NCBI RefSeq assembly: GCF_014836325.1
Contig: NZ_JACSQZ010000027.1
Location: 1 to 41,109 of the forward strand
Length of the DNA: 41,109 bases
Reading direction: 5' to 3'
From: Clostridium gallinarum
GTDB taxonomy: Bacteria; Bacillota; Clostridia; Clostridiales; Clostridiaceae
In this document: in pieces, positions 14,853 through 21,924 of the stretch
How the letters are laid out: every line of letters begins with the position of its first letter
How positions within the stretch are numbered: position 1 is the first letter of the stretch
Position numbers and translations under genes: made by a program
The notes under the pieces: model-generated
Databases searched by the model: none
What the model was told of the DNA's origin: nothing
Seen by the model: the letters and a program-made list of their open reading frames with translations, nothing else

Positions 14853-14910
14853 AAGCCACGGGAAAATATATCAGTTTAAATACTGGTTATTTCCTGTGGC
14901 TTTTTATTTT
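14853..14910 (+). terminator. Terminator before the tape measure module
   Basis: Arms AAGCCACGGGAAA (14853-14865) and TTTCCTGTGGCTT (14890-14902), one G-T pair, inner stem CAGT/ACTG, then TTTATTTTG. It sits between the putative promoter at 14744-14771 and the next gene at 14931, so downstream genes need read-through or antitermination, or another promoter. Confidence 0.85.
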
Positions 14911-14930
14911 GTAATAAAGGAGTTGTTAGT

Positions 14931-15068
14931 ATGGAAGCTAGTGCTAGATTAGCAAGGCGAGAGTATATGCGACAATGGAGATTAAAAAACAAAGATAAGG
15001 TAAAAGCTCACCAGGAGAGATACTGGGAGAAAAAAGCACAAGAGGGGAGGAAAGAAGTAAACAAGTGA
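14931..15068 (+). CDS. 45-residue Arg/Lys-rich phage protein
   Basis: MEASARLARREYMRQWRLKN then KDKVKAHQERYWEKKAQEG. Short proteins with this YMRxWRxKNxDKVxxxxxRYWEKK pattern are common in phages of Gram-positive bacteria, with unknown role. The site aaggagttgttagt is strong. The stop overlaps the GTG start of the next gene (GTGA), so translation is coupled. Confidence 0.7.
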   Translation: MEASARLARREYMRQWRLKNKDKVKAHQERYWEKKAQEGRKEVNK

Positions 15069-15382
15069 TAAGAGATAGTTTTGTAATTCCAATGAAAAAG
15101 CTTGGATTAAAGTGTTTTAAAGAGTTAATGGAAATAGACAAAGATAATAGATACTTAAAAGCTGGCAAGAGAAATAAATATGTTTATTTAATTAAAAGTT
15201 ACTCAGATATTTATTATTTAAAAATGCCTTTAGATAATGGCGATATTTTAAATGTTAATTTAGGTGGTAATTATAGAAAAGCTATAAATAAATCAGCAAA
15301 GATATTGGAGTTCTATAAAAAAAAGGATTCTATTTATAAGGTTTATGATTGTATAAATATTATTTTTAAAAAGGAGGGATAA
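15065..15382 (+). CDS. 105-residue protein, unknown
   Basis: GTG start overlapping the previous stop; ggggaggaaagaag upstream is a strong site. Basic protein (MKKLGLKCFKELMEIDKDNR, YLKAGKRNKYVYLIKSYSDI) with mixed helix-strand character. No family recognised. It ends one base before the tape measure ATG, which points to a function in the same module, such as a partner or chaperone of the tape measure protein; this is inference. Confidence 0.65.
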   Translation: MIRDSFVIPMKKLGLKCFKELMEIDKDNRYLKAGKRNKYVYLIKSYSDIYYLKMPLDNGDILNVNLGGNYRKAINKSAKILEFYKKKDSIYKVYDCINIIFKKEG

Positions 15383-15383
15383 A

Positions 15384-17996
15384 ATGAGTGACAGCGTAGG
15401 AAAGATAGGATTAGAACTTGAAATTGTATCAGATATAAAAAATCAAGTAAGTAAAGTTAGTGATTCTTTGAAAGCTTCATTAAAAAAGAACTTGCAGAAT
15501 ACAATGAGTAAGTCTTTAGATAATGTAACTAAAGAAACTAAAAATAAATTAAATGGGGTATCTAAAACGATAAGTAGCTCCATAAGTAAAACTTTAAATA
15601 ATACAGTTAAATCATTAAAAAATATTTTAAAAAATATATCTATACCTAAAATGGAATTACCAAGAGCTAGTAAGAATATCACATCAAAGAATTCAATATT
15701 AAAGGAAAGTATGGGGAAGAGAGGACCACCTATTAATTATGATGTAGTTACAGCTCAAATTGAGAATGTTACTGCTGCATTAGAAAACACTAACGCAAAG
15801 ATAGAGCAGCAGCAAAGTAAATTAATCCAATTAAGAGAATCTTACAGAAATACTTTTAATATTTCTAAGAAGAATAAAATACAAGAGCAAATATTGAAAA
15901 CTGAATCTAGTATTATCAAATTAACAGGGCAGTCAGATAAGCTAGGATTTAAATTAGCTGATTTAGATGGCAAACTTGCTAGTTTAGAAAATAAAAGTGC
16001 TTCAACTGGGAAGAAATTAGGTTTTATTAATAATTCAACATCTAAAGCAAGTAATATAACTAAAAAATATAGTTATGGTTTAGGTAGCACTATAGGACAA
16101 ATGTTTAAGTGGATGATTATTCTCCCTATGATAGTTAATGGATTAAAAGCCATGACTACAGGACTTTATAATAATTTAATGACCAATGAGCAGTTTTCTA
16201 ACTCTCTAGCTCAAATAAAATCTAATTTAATGATTGCATTTACTCCAATATACGAAGCTATACTACCAGCTATAAATGCTTTAATGAGTGCTTTAAGTGT
16301 AGCAACTCAATATATAGCAAGTTTTATAAGTGCTATATTTGGAAAGACATTTGAACAAAGCAAGCAAGCAACACAAGGATTAATAGATGCTAAAAATGCC
16401 ATGGGAGTATATGGAGATAGTGCAAAGGCTGCTGGAGAAGCTGCAAAAGATGCATTAGGATTAGCTAGTTTTGATGAAATAAATACATTGAATTCTAACA
16501 ATGATTCATCTGGAAGTAATGGAGGTGGAGGAAGTTCAAGTATTCCTCAATTAGTTACACCAGCATTAGATACATCAAGTGTTGATAGTGCTATGAAAAG
16601 TCTTGTAGATAAGATAAAAGCATATATTAATACATTTAATTTTGAGCCACTAATAAATTCATTTAATAGATTAAAAAAATCTGTAGAGCCTATAATAAAT
16701 AACTTAGGTAAAATTATAAAATGGTTTTTAGTAGAAATTCTTGATCCATTAGCACATTGGACTATATCAGATTTATTACCAGCTTTTATTAATTTAATTG
16801 CAGGTGCTTTAGATTTTTTAAATCCTATATTAGAAGTATTCATGAGTTTAGGGGCTTGGTTATGGGATAGCTTTTTACAACCAATAGCTAGTTGGACTGG
16901 TGGAGTTATAGTAGATGTATTAAATGGCTTAGCTGATATGCTTAGTAATATTGGAGCATGGATTAGTGAACATAAACCATTAATAGAAGATTTGGTTTTA
17001 GTCATAGGAAGCTTTGCTTTAGCTTGGGGATTAGTTAATGCAGCAATAGGATTATGGAATTCAGTTGGAGTAATAGCAACAGCGGTTACGACAGTTTTTG
17101 GAGCTGCTATGACGGCTGTAAATTGGCCTTTACTTATAGTGGTAGCAGCAATAGGAGCTGTAATTGCAATAGGGATTCTCCTATATAAGCATTGGGATGA
17201 AATAAAAGCTAAAGCTATAGAAATATGGGATAAAGTAAAAGAAAAAGTAAGTGAGTTTTGTGATAAAGCAAAAGAAAAATTTAATGATTTTAAGGTAAAA
17301 GTATCAGAAATATGGGATGGTATAAAATTAAAATTCAATGACTTTAAAACTTGGTTGGGTAATGTATTTGCTACAGATTGGTCTCAAAGATTTGGTTTCC
17401 TTGGAGATATACTAAATGGATATTTAACTAATGTTAAAAATATTTTTGATAGTGTTAAGCAAATATTTAAAGGAATAATTGACTTTATCGCAGGAGTATT
17501 TACTGGTAATTGGTCTAGGGCATGGCAAGGTGTTAAGGATATTTTTAGTGGAATAATGAATGGTTTAGAAGCAGTAATGAAAGCACCATTAAATGGAATA
17601 ATAGGATTAATAAATGCTGCAATTAGTGGACTAAATAAAATAAAGATACCTTCTATAGATATACCATTCTTTGGAGAAGTAGGAGGTTGGGGATTTAATA
17701 TACCTAAGATTCCTTACTTAGCAAAAGGAGGTATTATAGATAGTCCTACACTTGCTATGGTAGGTGAAGCAGGTAAAGAAGCTGTAGTCCCATTGGAAAA
17801 TAATACACAAGGATTAGATTTGTTAGCTTCTAAACTTATGGAAAGACTAGGTGGAATGAATAAATCTAATAATTTCAATAGTGATAGACCTATAGAGATC
17901 ACTCTTAAAGTTGGAGATACAGTATTCGGAACTAAAGCTATTGAATCAATAAATAAAGTACAAAGAATGGCAGGAAAAACTTTATTAAGAATATAA
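15384..17996 (+). CDS. Phage tail tape measure protein
   Basis: 870 residues, full length and uninterrupted. N-terminal Ser/Lys/Asn-rich coiled coil (1-210), a hydrophobic segment (GQMFKWMIILPMIVNGLKAM, about 235), a Gly/Ser linker (SSGSNGGGGSSS, about 375), a large hydrophobic central region (about 440-600), an amphipathic Lys/Glu stretch (EIWDKVKEKVSEFCDKAKEK), Trp-containing units (GNWSRAWQGVKDIFSGI), and the C-terminal hallmark AKGGIIDSPTLAMVGEAGKE with AVVPL. Tape measure proteins set tail length and help DNA cross the envelope. Here no other tail gene is present, so the protein would have to enter tails made by a helper phage. The site aaaaaggagggataaa is strong. Confidence 0.93.
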   Translation: MSDSVGKIGLELEIVSDIKNQVSKVSDSLKASLKKNLQNTMSKSLDNVTKETKNKLNGVSKTISSSISKTLNNTVKSLKNILKNISIPKMELPRASKNITSKNSILKESMGKRGPPINYDVVTAQIENVTAALENTNAKIEQQQSKLIQLRESYRNTFNISKKNKIQEQILKTESSIIKLTGQSDKLGFKLADLDGKLASLENKSASTGKKLGFINNSTSKASNITKKYSYGLGSTIGQMFKWMIILPMIVNGLKAMTTGLYNNLMTNEQFSNSLAQIKSNLMIAFTPIYEAILPAINALMSALSVATQYIASFISAIFGKTFEQSKQATQGLIDAKNAMGVYGDSAKAAGEAAKDALGLASFDEINTLNSNNDSSGSNGGGGSSSIPQLVTPALDTSSVDSAMKSLVDKIKAYINTFNFEPLINSFNRLKKSVEPIINNLGKIIKWFLVEILDPLAHWTISDLLPAFINLIAGALDFLNPILEVFMSLGAWLWDSFLQPIASWTGGVIVDVLNGLADMLSNIGAWISEHKPLIEDLVLVIGSFALAWGLVNAAIGLWNSVGVIATAVTTVFGAAMTAVNWPLLIVVAAIGAVIAIGILLYKHWDEIKAKAIEIWDKVKEKVSEFCDKAKEKFNDFKVKVSEIWDGIKLKFNDFKTWLGNVFATDWSQRFGFLGDILNGYLTNVKNIFDSVKQIFKGIIDFIAGVFTGNWSRAWQGVKDIFSGIMNGLEAVMKAPLNGIIGLINAAISGLNKIKIPSIDIPFFGEVGGWGFNIPKIPYLAKGGIIDSPTLAMVGEAGKEAVVPLENNTQGLDLLASKLMERLGGMNKSNNFNSDRPIEITLKVGDTVFGTKAIESINKVQRMAGKTLLRI

Positions 17997-18015
17997 AAGA
18001 AAGGAAGATAAAATA

Positions 18016-18633
18016 ATGAGTAAGAAAAGTGAATTATTAAATGTTATTGAAAGCTATAAAGGAAAGCAAGAAGGCTTTGCAAGTAAAGTAAATGAAATAC
18101 TTAAAAATGGAGATTTAACACAAGAAGGTGCAGAAAGAAGAATTAATGAATTAGCTGTACCATTTGAAATAATAGCAGAGAATACAAATATCAGAGCTAT
18201 TGGAATATTAAATGATGGCATTGAAGCTTTAGAGAAAAAATGGAAAGATAATTCAACTGGTAAATTAACAGATTCAAGTTATCAAATAGGACTAGCCAAT
18301 ACAATAAAAATGATAGAAACAGGAGCAATAACAAATCAAGAAGATTTTAAGAATATCATTGAAGTGTATAAAGATGATTATAATGCATTAGCAACTATAA
18401 GAAATTTATTAGGCACAGATATTGATAAAGGTGATTTATTAATGTTAATACCTAAAGATAATAGAGAATATAACAAGAAGGCTTTAAGCAATCTAAGAAA
18501 CAACATAGAAAGTAATATAAATCCAAGCAACATAAGAAATTCATTAACTATTAGCCTAGAAAGTATGATTGTATTTATTAAAACTAGATTGAAAGATGAT
18601 TTATCAATAATTCCATGGGAAGAAATGCAATAA
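18016..18633 (+). CDS. 205-residue protein following the tape measure gene, unknown
   Basis: MSKKSELLNVIESYKGKQEG, then repeated helix-forming segments (QEGAERRINELAVPFEIIAE, NDGIEALEKKWKDNSTGKL). Predicted all-helical and soluble; ends IIPWEEMQ. It follows tape measure after 19 bases with an agaaaggaagataaaata site, and a terminator closes the unit. Helical proteins next to tape measure genes include tail assembly chaperones, but I see no specific motif. Confidence 0.7.
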   Translation: MSKKSELLNVIESYKGKQEGFASKVNEILKNGDLTQEGAERRINELAVPFEIIAENTNIRAIGILNDGIEALEKKWKDNSTGKLTDSSYQIGLANTIKMIETGAITNQEDFKNIIEVYKDDYNALATIRNLLGTDIDKGDLLMLIPKDNREYNKKALSNLRNNIESNINPSNIRNSLTISLESMIVFIKTRLKDDLSIIPWEEMQ

Positions 18634-18655
18634 AATTATACTTAAAACAAGCATT

Positions 18656-18680
18656 AAGGGGTTAAAAAAGCCCCTTTTTG
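18656..18680 (+). terminator. Terminator of the tape measure module
   Basis: AAGGGG-N9-CCCCTT followed by TTT, 22 bases after the stop of the 205-residue gene. Confidence 0.85.
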
Positions 18681-18741
18681 GCTATTAAAAACAGGCTTAA
18701 AGCATTGATATTACTAAGAAAGAAAGGAGGGATATACCCCC

Positions 18742-18963
18742 ATGAATAATGAAAATAAGAAGATTAGGCTAAGATTAAGTACTCCAAGCGATATAAGAAA
18801 GACCTTAGCCAAAATAACTAATATGATAGCAAATAATGAAATAGATACTAAGAAAGCTAATACAATAATATACTCATGTAATTCAATTTTAAACAGTATA
18901 AGAGTTGACGACCAAGAAAAGAGAATAGCAGAGCTTGAGGAATATATAAATGATAAGCGATAA
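18742..18963 (+). CDS. 73-residue helical protein, unknown
   Basis: MNNENKKIRLRLSTPSDIRK, then TLAKITNMIANNEIDTKKAN and IIYSCNSILNSIR. Two helices with an acidic C-terminal tail (RIAELEEYINDKR). The site agaaaggagggatat is strong. This arrangement is frequent in small phage proteins near packaging genes, but none are here. It overlaps the next ORF by 14 bases. Confidence 0.65.
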   Translation: MNNENKKIRLRLSTPSDIRKTLAKITNMIANNEIDTKKANTIIYSCNSILNSIRVDDQEKRIAELEEYINDKR

Positions 18964-19192
18964 AAGATTAGAGAGAATAAAAAGAACATTAATGAAAGAT
19001 AAAGGCAAAATGGCAACTATAAAGTTTTCTGATGATACTGAATTAAGTGTTAAGGGTACTGATATTCTTGATTCTATCACTAATTTACCTAATGAAAATG
19101 AATTTATAAAAGCTATAAAGAGCAAGGAAATAGTCAGTTGTTCAAGTTATGGTGGCTTAATTCATATATTGCAGCAGTTAATTGAGAGTTAA
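18950..19192 (+). CDS. 80-residue protein, unknown
   Basis: MISDKRLERIKRTLMKDKGK followed by MATIKFSDDTELSVKGTDIL and IHILQQLIES. It overlaps the previous gene by 14 bases in another frame and lacks a clear ribosome site, so it probably relies on coupling. No family recognised. Confidence 0.55.
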   Translation: MISDKRLERIKRTLMKDKGKMATIKFSDDTELSVKGTDILDSITNLPNENEFIKAIKSKEIVSCSSYGGLIHILQQLIES

Positions 19193-19207
19193 TTTAAAGA
19201 TAGATTT

Positions 19208-19519
19208 ATGAAAGTTACTAATTTAGATGTTAAAGATATATATCTAAGAGAGCATATATATAAAAAACTAATACAAAAACCAAGATATGATATTAGTATT
19301 AGCTTTGAGGATTTAGGCTTTATTCAATGCTATGCCAATACTGGCAGAAAAATAATAAAACCTATATTTGCTAAAGTAAATCTTTATAGTGCTTTTAAAT
19401 TTTATATAAATCTAGGGATTGTATTTAGGGATAAGAATAAGAAATATTATACATTAGAAGAAGCTGAGCATAAAATTATTGAATATTATAAGGAACATAA
19501 TATTAATTATGGAATTTAA
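19208..19519 (+). CDS. 103-residue protein, unknown
   Basis: MKVTNLDVKDIYLREHIYKK, then SISFEDLGFIQCYANTGRKI and TLEEAEHKIIEYYKEHNINY. Tyr- and Ile-rich, mixed alpha/beta. The ribosome site is weak (aaagataga). A terminator begins at its stop. Confidence 0.6.
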   Translation: MKVTNLDVKDIYLREHIYKKLIQKPRYDISISFEDLGFIQCYANTGRKIIKPIFAKVNLYSAFKFYINLGIVFRDKNKKYYTLEEAEHKIIEYYKEHNINYGI

Positions 19520-19558
19520 GGTATTTCGTTAAGACTAATGCGAAATACCATTTTTCTT
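19520..19558 (+). terminator. Terminator after the small-gene cluster
   Basis: GGTATTTCG (19520-19528) / CGAAATACC (19541-19549) with a 12-base loop and ATTTTTCTTT after. It isolates the cargo gene downstream from the element's main operon. Confidence 0.9.
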
Positions 19559-19742
19559 TATTAAAGTTTATTAATAGTAAACTAAAACTAAGTATTTTGA
19601 CTTTAAAGAAATGGCTTAGATAGATGATATTTAATAATTTCGCTAAATAACGATTATACGAATACTATTAAGGGTATAATTTTATTTTTATATGAAGGAG
19701 TTTATAAATATTTGTAGAATAATAAATCTAAGAGGTGGGATA

Positions 19743-20777
19743 ATGGAGAAGAAAAAAAATAATAACAAAGTATATATTATAAATGTAAATAGCATTATAT
19801 ATTTGATAGTATTTTTATTAATTCTTATAAGTACAATATATTTTATATCTAAAGGTATGGGAGATACTAATGTAACAATACAATCAACAGGAGAATATAA
19901 TCAAGATCAGATAATTGCGATAGAAGCTGTAGCTAATAATGTAACAGGAAGAATAAACAATATAATTGCTGTATCAGCAATATTTTTTGCAGTAATAGTT
20001 TCTTCGGTATCAGTATTTCAATTTGTGAAAGTTAAAGATTTTGATAAACAAATAAATGATTTATTAGAAGGTACTCAGTTATTAAATAGAGATTTGACTT
20101 TGAGTAAGGCGCAAATAGAAGAATTAAGATACGAAATTAATAGTATTTATGATGAGAAGAATATACTAAAGCTAGATAATATTAGAATTAAGTTGGAATT
20201 TAATATATATAAAATAGAAGATAGTTTTTTAAAACCAGGAGTTAATACTATTAAGTTCATTAATTTGATTGACGAATCTATAAATTTAACAGAAAAATAT
20301 CCAGATATAATAGATAATATTGAAGTTTCAAAATTATATTATAAAAGAGCTTATTCATCATATATAATAAATATGAAAAATGATGCTATTTATTATGGTA
20401 ATCTAGCTTTAAAAAAAGTTAAGAATGTGTATCCTGATATGGAAGTTGATAATTTATCTGAAATGGAATATATTGAAAATATAGGAAGGTTACTTATAAA
20501 TATTTATTTAGAAGATAATAGTAATGAATTAATAGATAATGTAATTAACGAAATTAAGAATGTATTAAATAGTCAATTAAATGATAGATTGTCTTTTTTA
20601 TATTTATCAAGTGTAGAAGAAGCTATAGAAATTATAGAAGAGAATTACAAATATTATGGAGATTATTTCTTGAAAAAATTTAATGAATATTATAATAAAG
20701 GTAGTTTTGATAACTTTAAGAACGATAATGCCTTTATTAAATTAATAGAAAGTTTTAACGTAAGAATTAATGAATAG
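19743..20777 (+). CDS. Two-TM cargo protein with long soluble C-terminus
   Basis: 344 residues from the ATG at 19743 (agaggtgggata upstream); the longer frame from 19692 has a weaker context. TM1 is about 12-34 (SIIYLIVFLLILISTIYFIS), then an extracytoplasmic loop of about 45 residues (NVTIQSTGEYNQDQIIAIEA), TM2 about 77-99 (IIAVSAIFFAVIVSSVSVFQ), a coiled-coil (KDFDKQINDLLEGTQLLNRD) and a helical region of about 200 residues with TPR-like spacing. No known family. It has its own promoter (-10 TATAAT at 19675-19680) and lies next to attR, the usual place for cargo such as immunity or exclusion genes; that role is inferred. Confidence 0.75.
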   Translation: MEKKKNNNKVYIINVNSIIYLIVFLLILISTIYFISKGMGDTNVTIQSTGEYNQDQIIAIEAVANNVTGRINNIIAVSAIFFAVIVSSVSVFQFVKVKDFDKQINDLLEGTQLLNRDLTLSKAQIEELRYEINSIYDEKNILKLDNIRIKLEFNIYKIEDSFLKPGVNTIKFINLIDESINLTEKYPDIIDNIEVSKLYYKRAYSSYIINMKNDAIYYGNLALKKVKNVYPDMEVDNLSEMEYIENIGRLLINIYLEDNSNELIDNVINEIKNVLNSQLNDRLSFLYLSSVEEAIEIIEENYKYYGDYFLKKFNEYYNKGSFDNFKNDNAFIKLIESFNVRINE

Positions 20778-20780
20778 ATT

Positions 20781-20806
20781 TAAAGAGCTCTTTTAGAGTT
20801 CTTTTT
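20781..20806 (+). terminator. Terminator of the cargo gene
   Basis: AAAGAgCTC / GAGtTCTTT with TTTTTT after, directly following the cargo stop and just before the right arm site. Confidence 0.75.
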
Positions 20807-20807
20807 T

Positions 20808-20834
20808 AGTTGTAACAAATAGTGTAACAAAAAA
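20808..20834. repeat. Right integrase arm-type site
   Basis: 27 bases, 26/27 identical to 7319-7345 and in direct orientation, 25 bases before the core repeat. TTGTAAC and GTGTAAC half-sites are both kept. Confidence 0.65.
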
Positions 20835-20840
20835 AGAAAA

Positions 20841-20880
20841 GGGCTTTATCAAAAAGTACTAAAACCTAGTGATAAAGCCA
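20841..20880 (-). terminator. Element-borne replacement terminator for tRNA-Leu
   Basis: GGGCTTTATCA / TGATAAAGCC with a diverged loop relative to the host copy at 7141-7182. Read on the minus strand it now follows the tRNA, ending in CCCTTTTCTTTTTTT. The stem is kept while the loop differs, as expected if its function is preserved. Confidence 0.75.
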
Positions 20881-20914
20881 TTTCTTATAAATATTGGTGC
20901 CGGCAGTGGGAATC
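20860..20914. repeat. attR: 55-bp core direct repeat
   Basis: Identical to 7161-7215. Its right 20 bases (20895-20914) are the 3' end of the intact tRNA-Leu, through the T-arm, so integration rebuilt the tRNA gene. Confidence 0.93.
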
Positions 20915-20977
20915 GAACCCACACGGTTTCCCGCATGATTTTGAGTCATGTGCGTCTGCCAGTTCCGCCATGCCGAC
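20895..20977 (-). tRNA. tRNA-Leu (anticodon CAA)
   Basis: Read on the minus strand: acceptor GTCGGCA pairs with TGCCGGC, D-arm GCGGAACTGGCAGACGC, anticodon loop CTCAAAA with anticodon CAA on stem CATGA/TCATG, long class II variable arm (GGGAAACC), T-arm GTGGGTTCGATTCCCAC, and an encoded CCA. It reads the UUG codon. It is intact and is the attachment target of the element. Confidence 0.97.
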
Positions 20978-20991
20978 TAGCTGCAAGAATT

Positions 20992-21020
20992 ATTATAGCA
21001 AATTAGGTTTAAAATAGCAA
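20992..21020 (-). promoter_or_regulatory. Promoter of tRNA-Leu
   Basis: Read on the minus strand: TTGCTA (21020-21015), 17 bases, TATAAT (20997-20992), ending 14 bases before the tRNA 5' end. Confidence 0.85.
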
Positions 21021-21067
21021 GAGAGAAATTTTCATGAAGAAATGATAAGTTTTTTATAATAAAAATA

Positions 21068-21138
21068 TTGTTAGACTTTTTTTCATCTGTTATTATAGAT
21101 GTAGGATAAATATGCCCATACTGGGGTAATATTTGTCC
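21068..21138 (+). promoter_or_regulatory. Promoter and 5'-end hairpin of the NifU-like/GGGtGRT operon
   Basis: TTGTTA (21068-21073), 17 bases, TATTAT (21091-21096). Transcription should start near 21103, where a hairpin begins: GGATAAATATGCCC (21104-21117) with GGGTAATATTTGTCC (21124-21138), one bulge. No T-run follows. It may stabilise the mRNA 5' end or act as an operator. Confidence 0.65.
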
Positions 21139-21211
21139 CGATTTAAGTAGTTTATATTTTAAGGGAAATTATTAAAGCTACTGGAATCTATAATTAGGGA
21201 GGAGATATAAT

Positions 21212-21904
21212 ATGATGTATTCAAGAGAAGTGGAAGAAATGTGCGTTGTTGCTAAGGGACCAAATCATGGATCTGCACCAATTCCTGTTGAAGGAAGATG
21301 GGTACAAGCTAAAGAGGTAAAAGACATTTCAGGTCTAACTCATGGAGTTGGTTGGTGTGCACCACAACAAGGAGCTTGTAAGTTAACTTTAAATGTTAAG
21401 GATGGAATAATAGAAGAAGCATTAGTAGAAACAATAGGATGCTCAGGAATGACTCATTCAGCTGCTATGGCTTCAGAAATTTTACCAGGAAAGACTATAT
21501 TAGAAGCATTAAATACTGACTTAGTTTGTGATGCAATTAACACAGCAATGAGAGAATTATTCCTTCAAATAGTATATGGAAGAAGTCAAACTGCATTCTC
21601 AGAAGGTGGACTACCTATAGGAGCTGGACTTGAGGATTTAGGAAAGGGGCTTAGATCACAAGTTGGTACAATGTACGGAACAGTTGCTAAGGGATCTAGA
21701 TATCTAGAAATGGCAGAAGGATATGTTACTAAAATAGCTTTAGATGCTAATAATGAAATCATTGGATATAGATTTGTTCACTTAGGAAAGATGATGGAAA
21801 TGGTTGCTAAGGGAATGGATGCTAATGAAGCAATGGAAAAAGCTACAGGACAATACGGTAGATTTGACGAAGCAGTTAAAGTTATCGATCCAAGACACGA
21901 ATAA
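21212..21904 (+). CDS. NifU/IscU-like iron-sulfur scaffold family protein
   Basis: 230 residues. GWCAPQQGACKLTLN, VETIGCSGMTHSA and LNTDLVCDAIN supply Cys residues in the spacing of the NifU N-terminal/IscU scaffold fold, but the protein is longer and diverged (extra region GGLPIGAGLEDLGKGLRSQV and a C-terminal tail). Clostridial genomes annotate such proteins as Fe-S scaffold; no cysteine desulfurase lies beside it here, so the partner is unclear. The site gggaggagatataat precedes ATGATG. It lies 20 bases before the GGGtGRT gene, with which it is commonly paired, and so probably works with it. Confidence 0.75.
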   Translation: MMYSREVEEMCVVAKGPNHGSAPIPVEGRWVQAKEVKDISGLTHGVGWCAPQQGACKLTLNVKDGIIEEALVETIGCSGMTHSAAMASEILPGKTILEALNTDLVCDAINTAMRELFLQIVYGRSQTAFSEGGLPIGAGLEDLGKGLRSQVGTMYGTVAKGSRYLEMAEGYVTKIALDANNEIIGYRFVHLGKMMEMVAKGMDANEAMEKATGQYGRFDEAVKVIDPRHE

Positions 21905-21924
21905 TTTGAAGGGGGAACAGTATT

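Larger units (their letters stand above)
7161..20914. mobile_element. Integrated 13.7-kb phage-satellite-like element in tRNA-Leu
   Basis: Bounded by a perfect 55-bp direct repeat (7161-7215 and 20860-20914), giving a predicted excised circle of 13,699 bp. Contents in order: tyrosine integrase, repressor, Xre regulator, excisionase-like protein, replication initiator, DnaB-like helicase, several ORFs of 33-78 residues, a 370-residue unknown, tape measure protein, a 205-residue unknown, three small unknowns and a two-TM protein. No capsid, portal, terminase, baseplate, lysis or conjugation gene was recognised. Size, int-repressor layout, own replication genes and tRNA site fit a phage-inducible chromosomal island; a decayed prophage is the alternative. 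Confidence 0.9.

Noticed and set aside
16547..17338. 263-residue open frame on the minus strand within the tape measure gene
   Set aside because: It lies wholly antisense to a clear tape measure reading frame, has no ribosome site and an unnatural Ile/Ser/Pro-rich composition.
7161..20914. Complete prophage
   Set aside because: Only a tape measure gene of the structural set was recognised; no capsid, portal, terminase, holin or endolysin gene was found.
7161..20914. Integrative conjugative element
   Set aside because: No relaxase, coupling protein or type IV secretion gene was seen despite the Tn916-like integrase.
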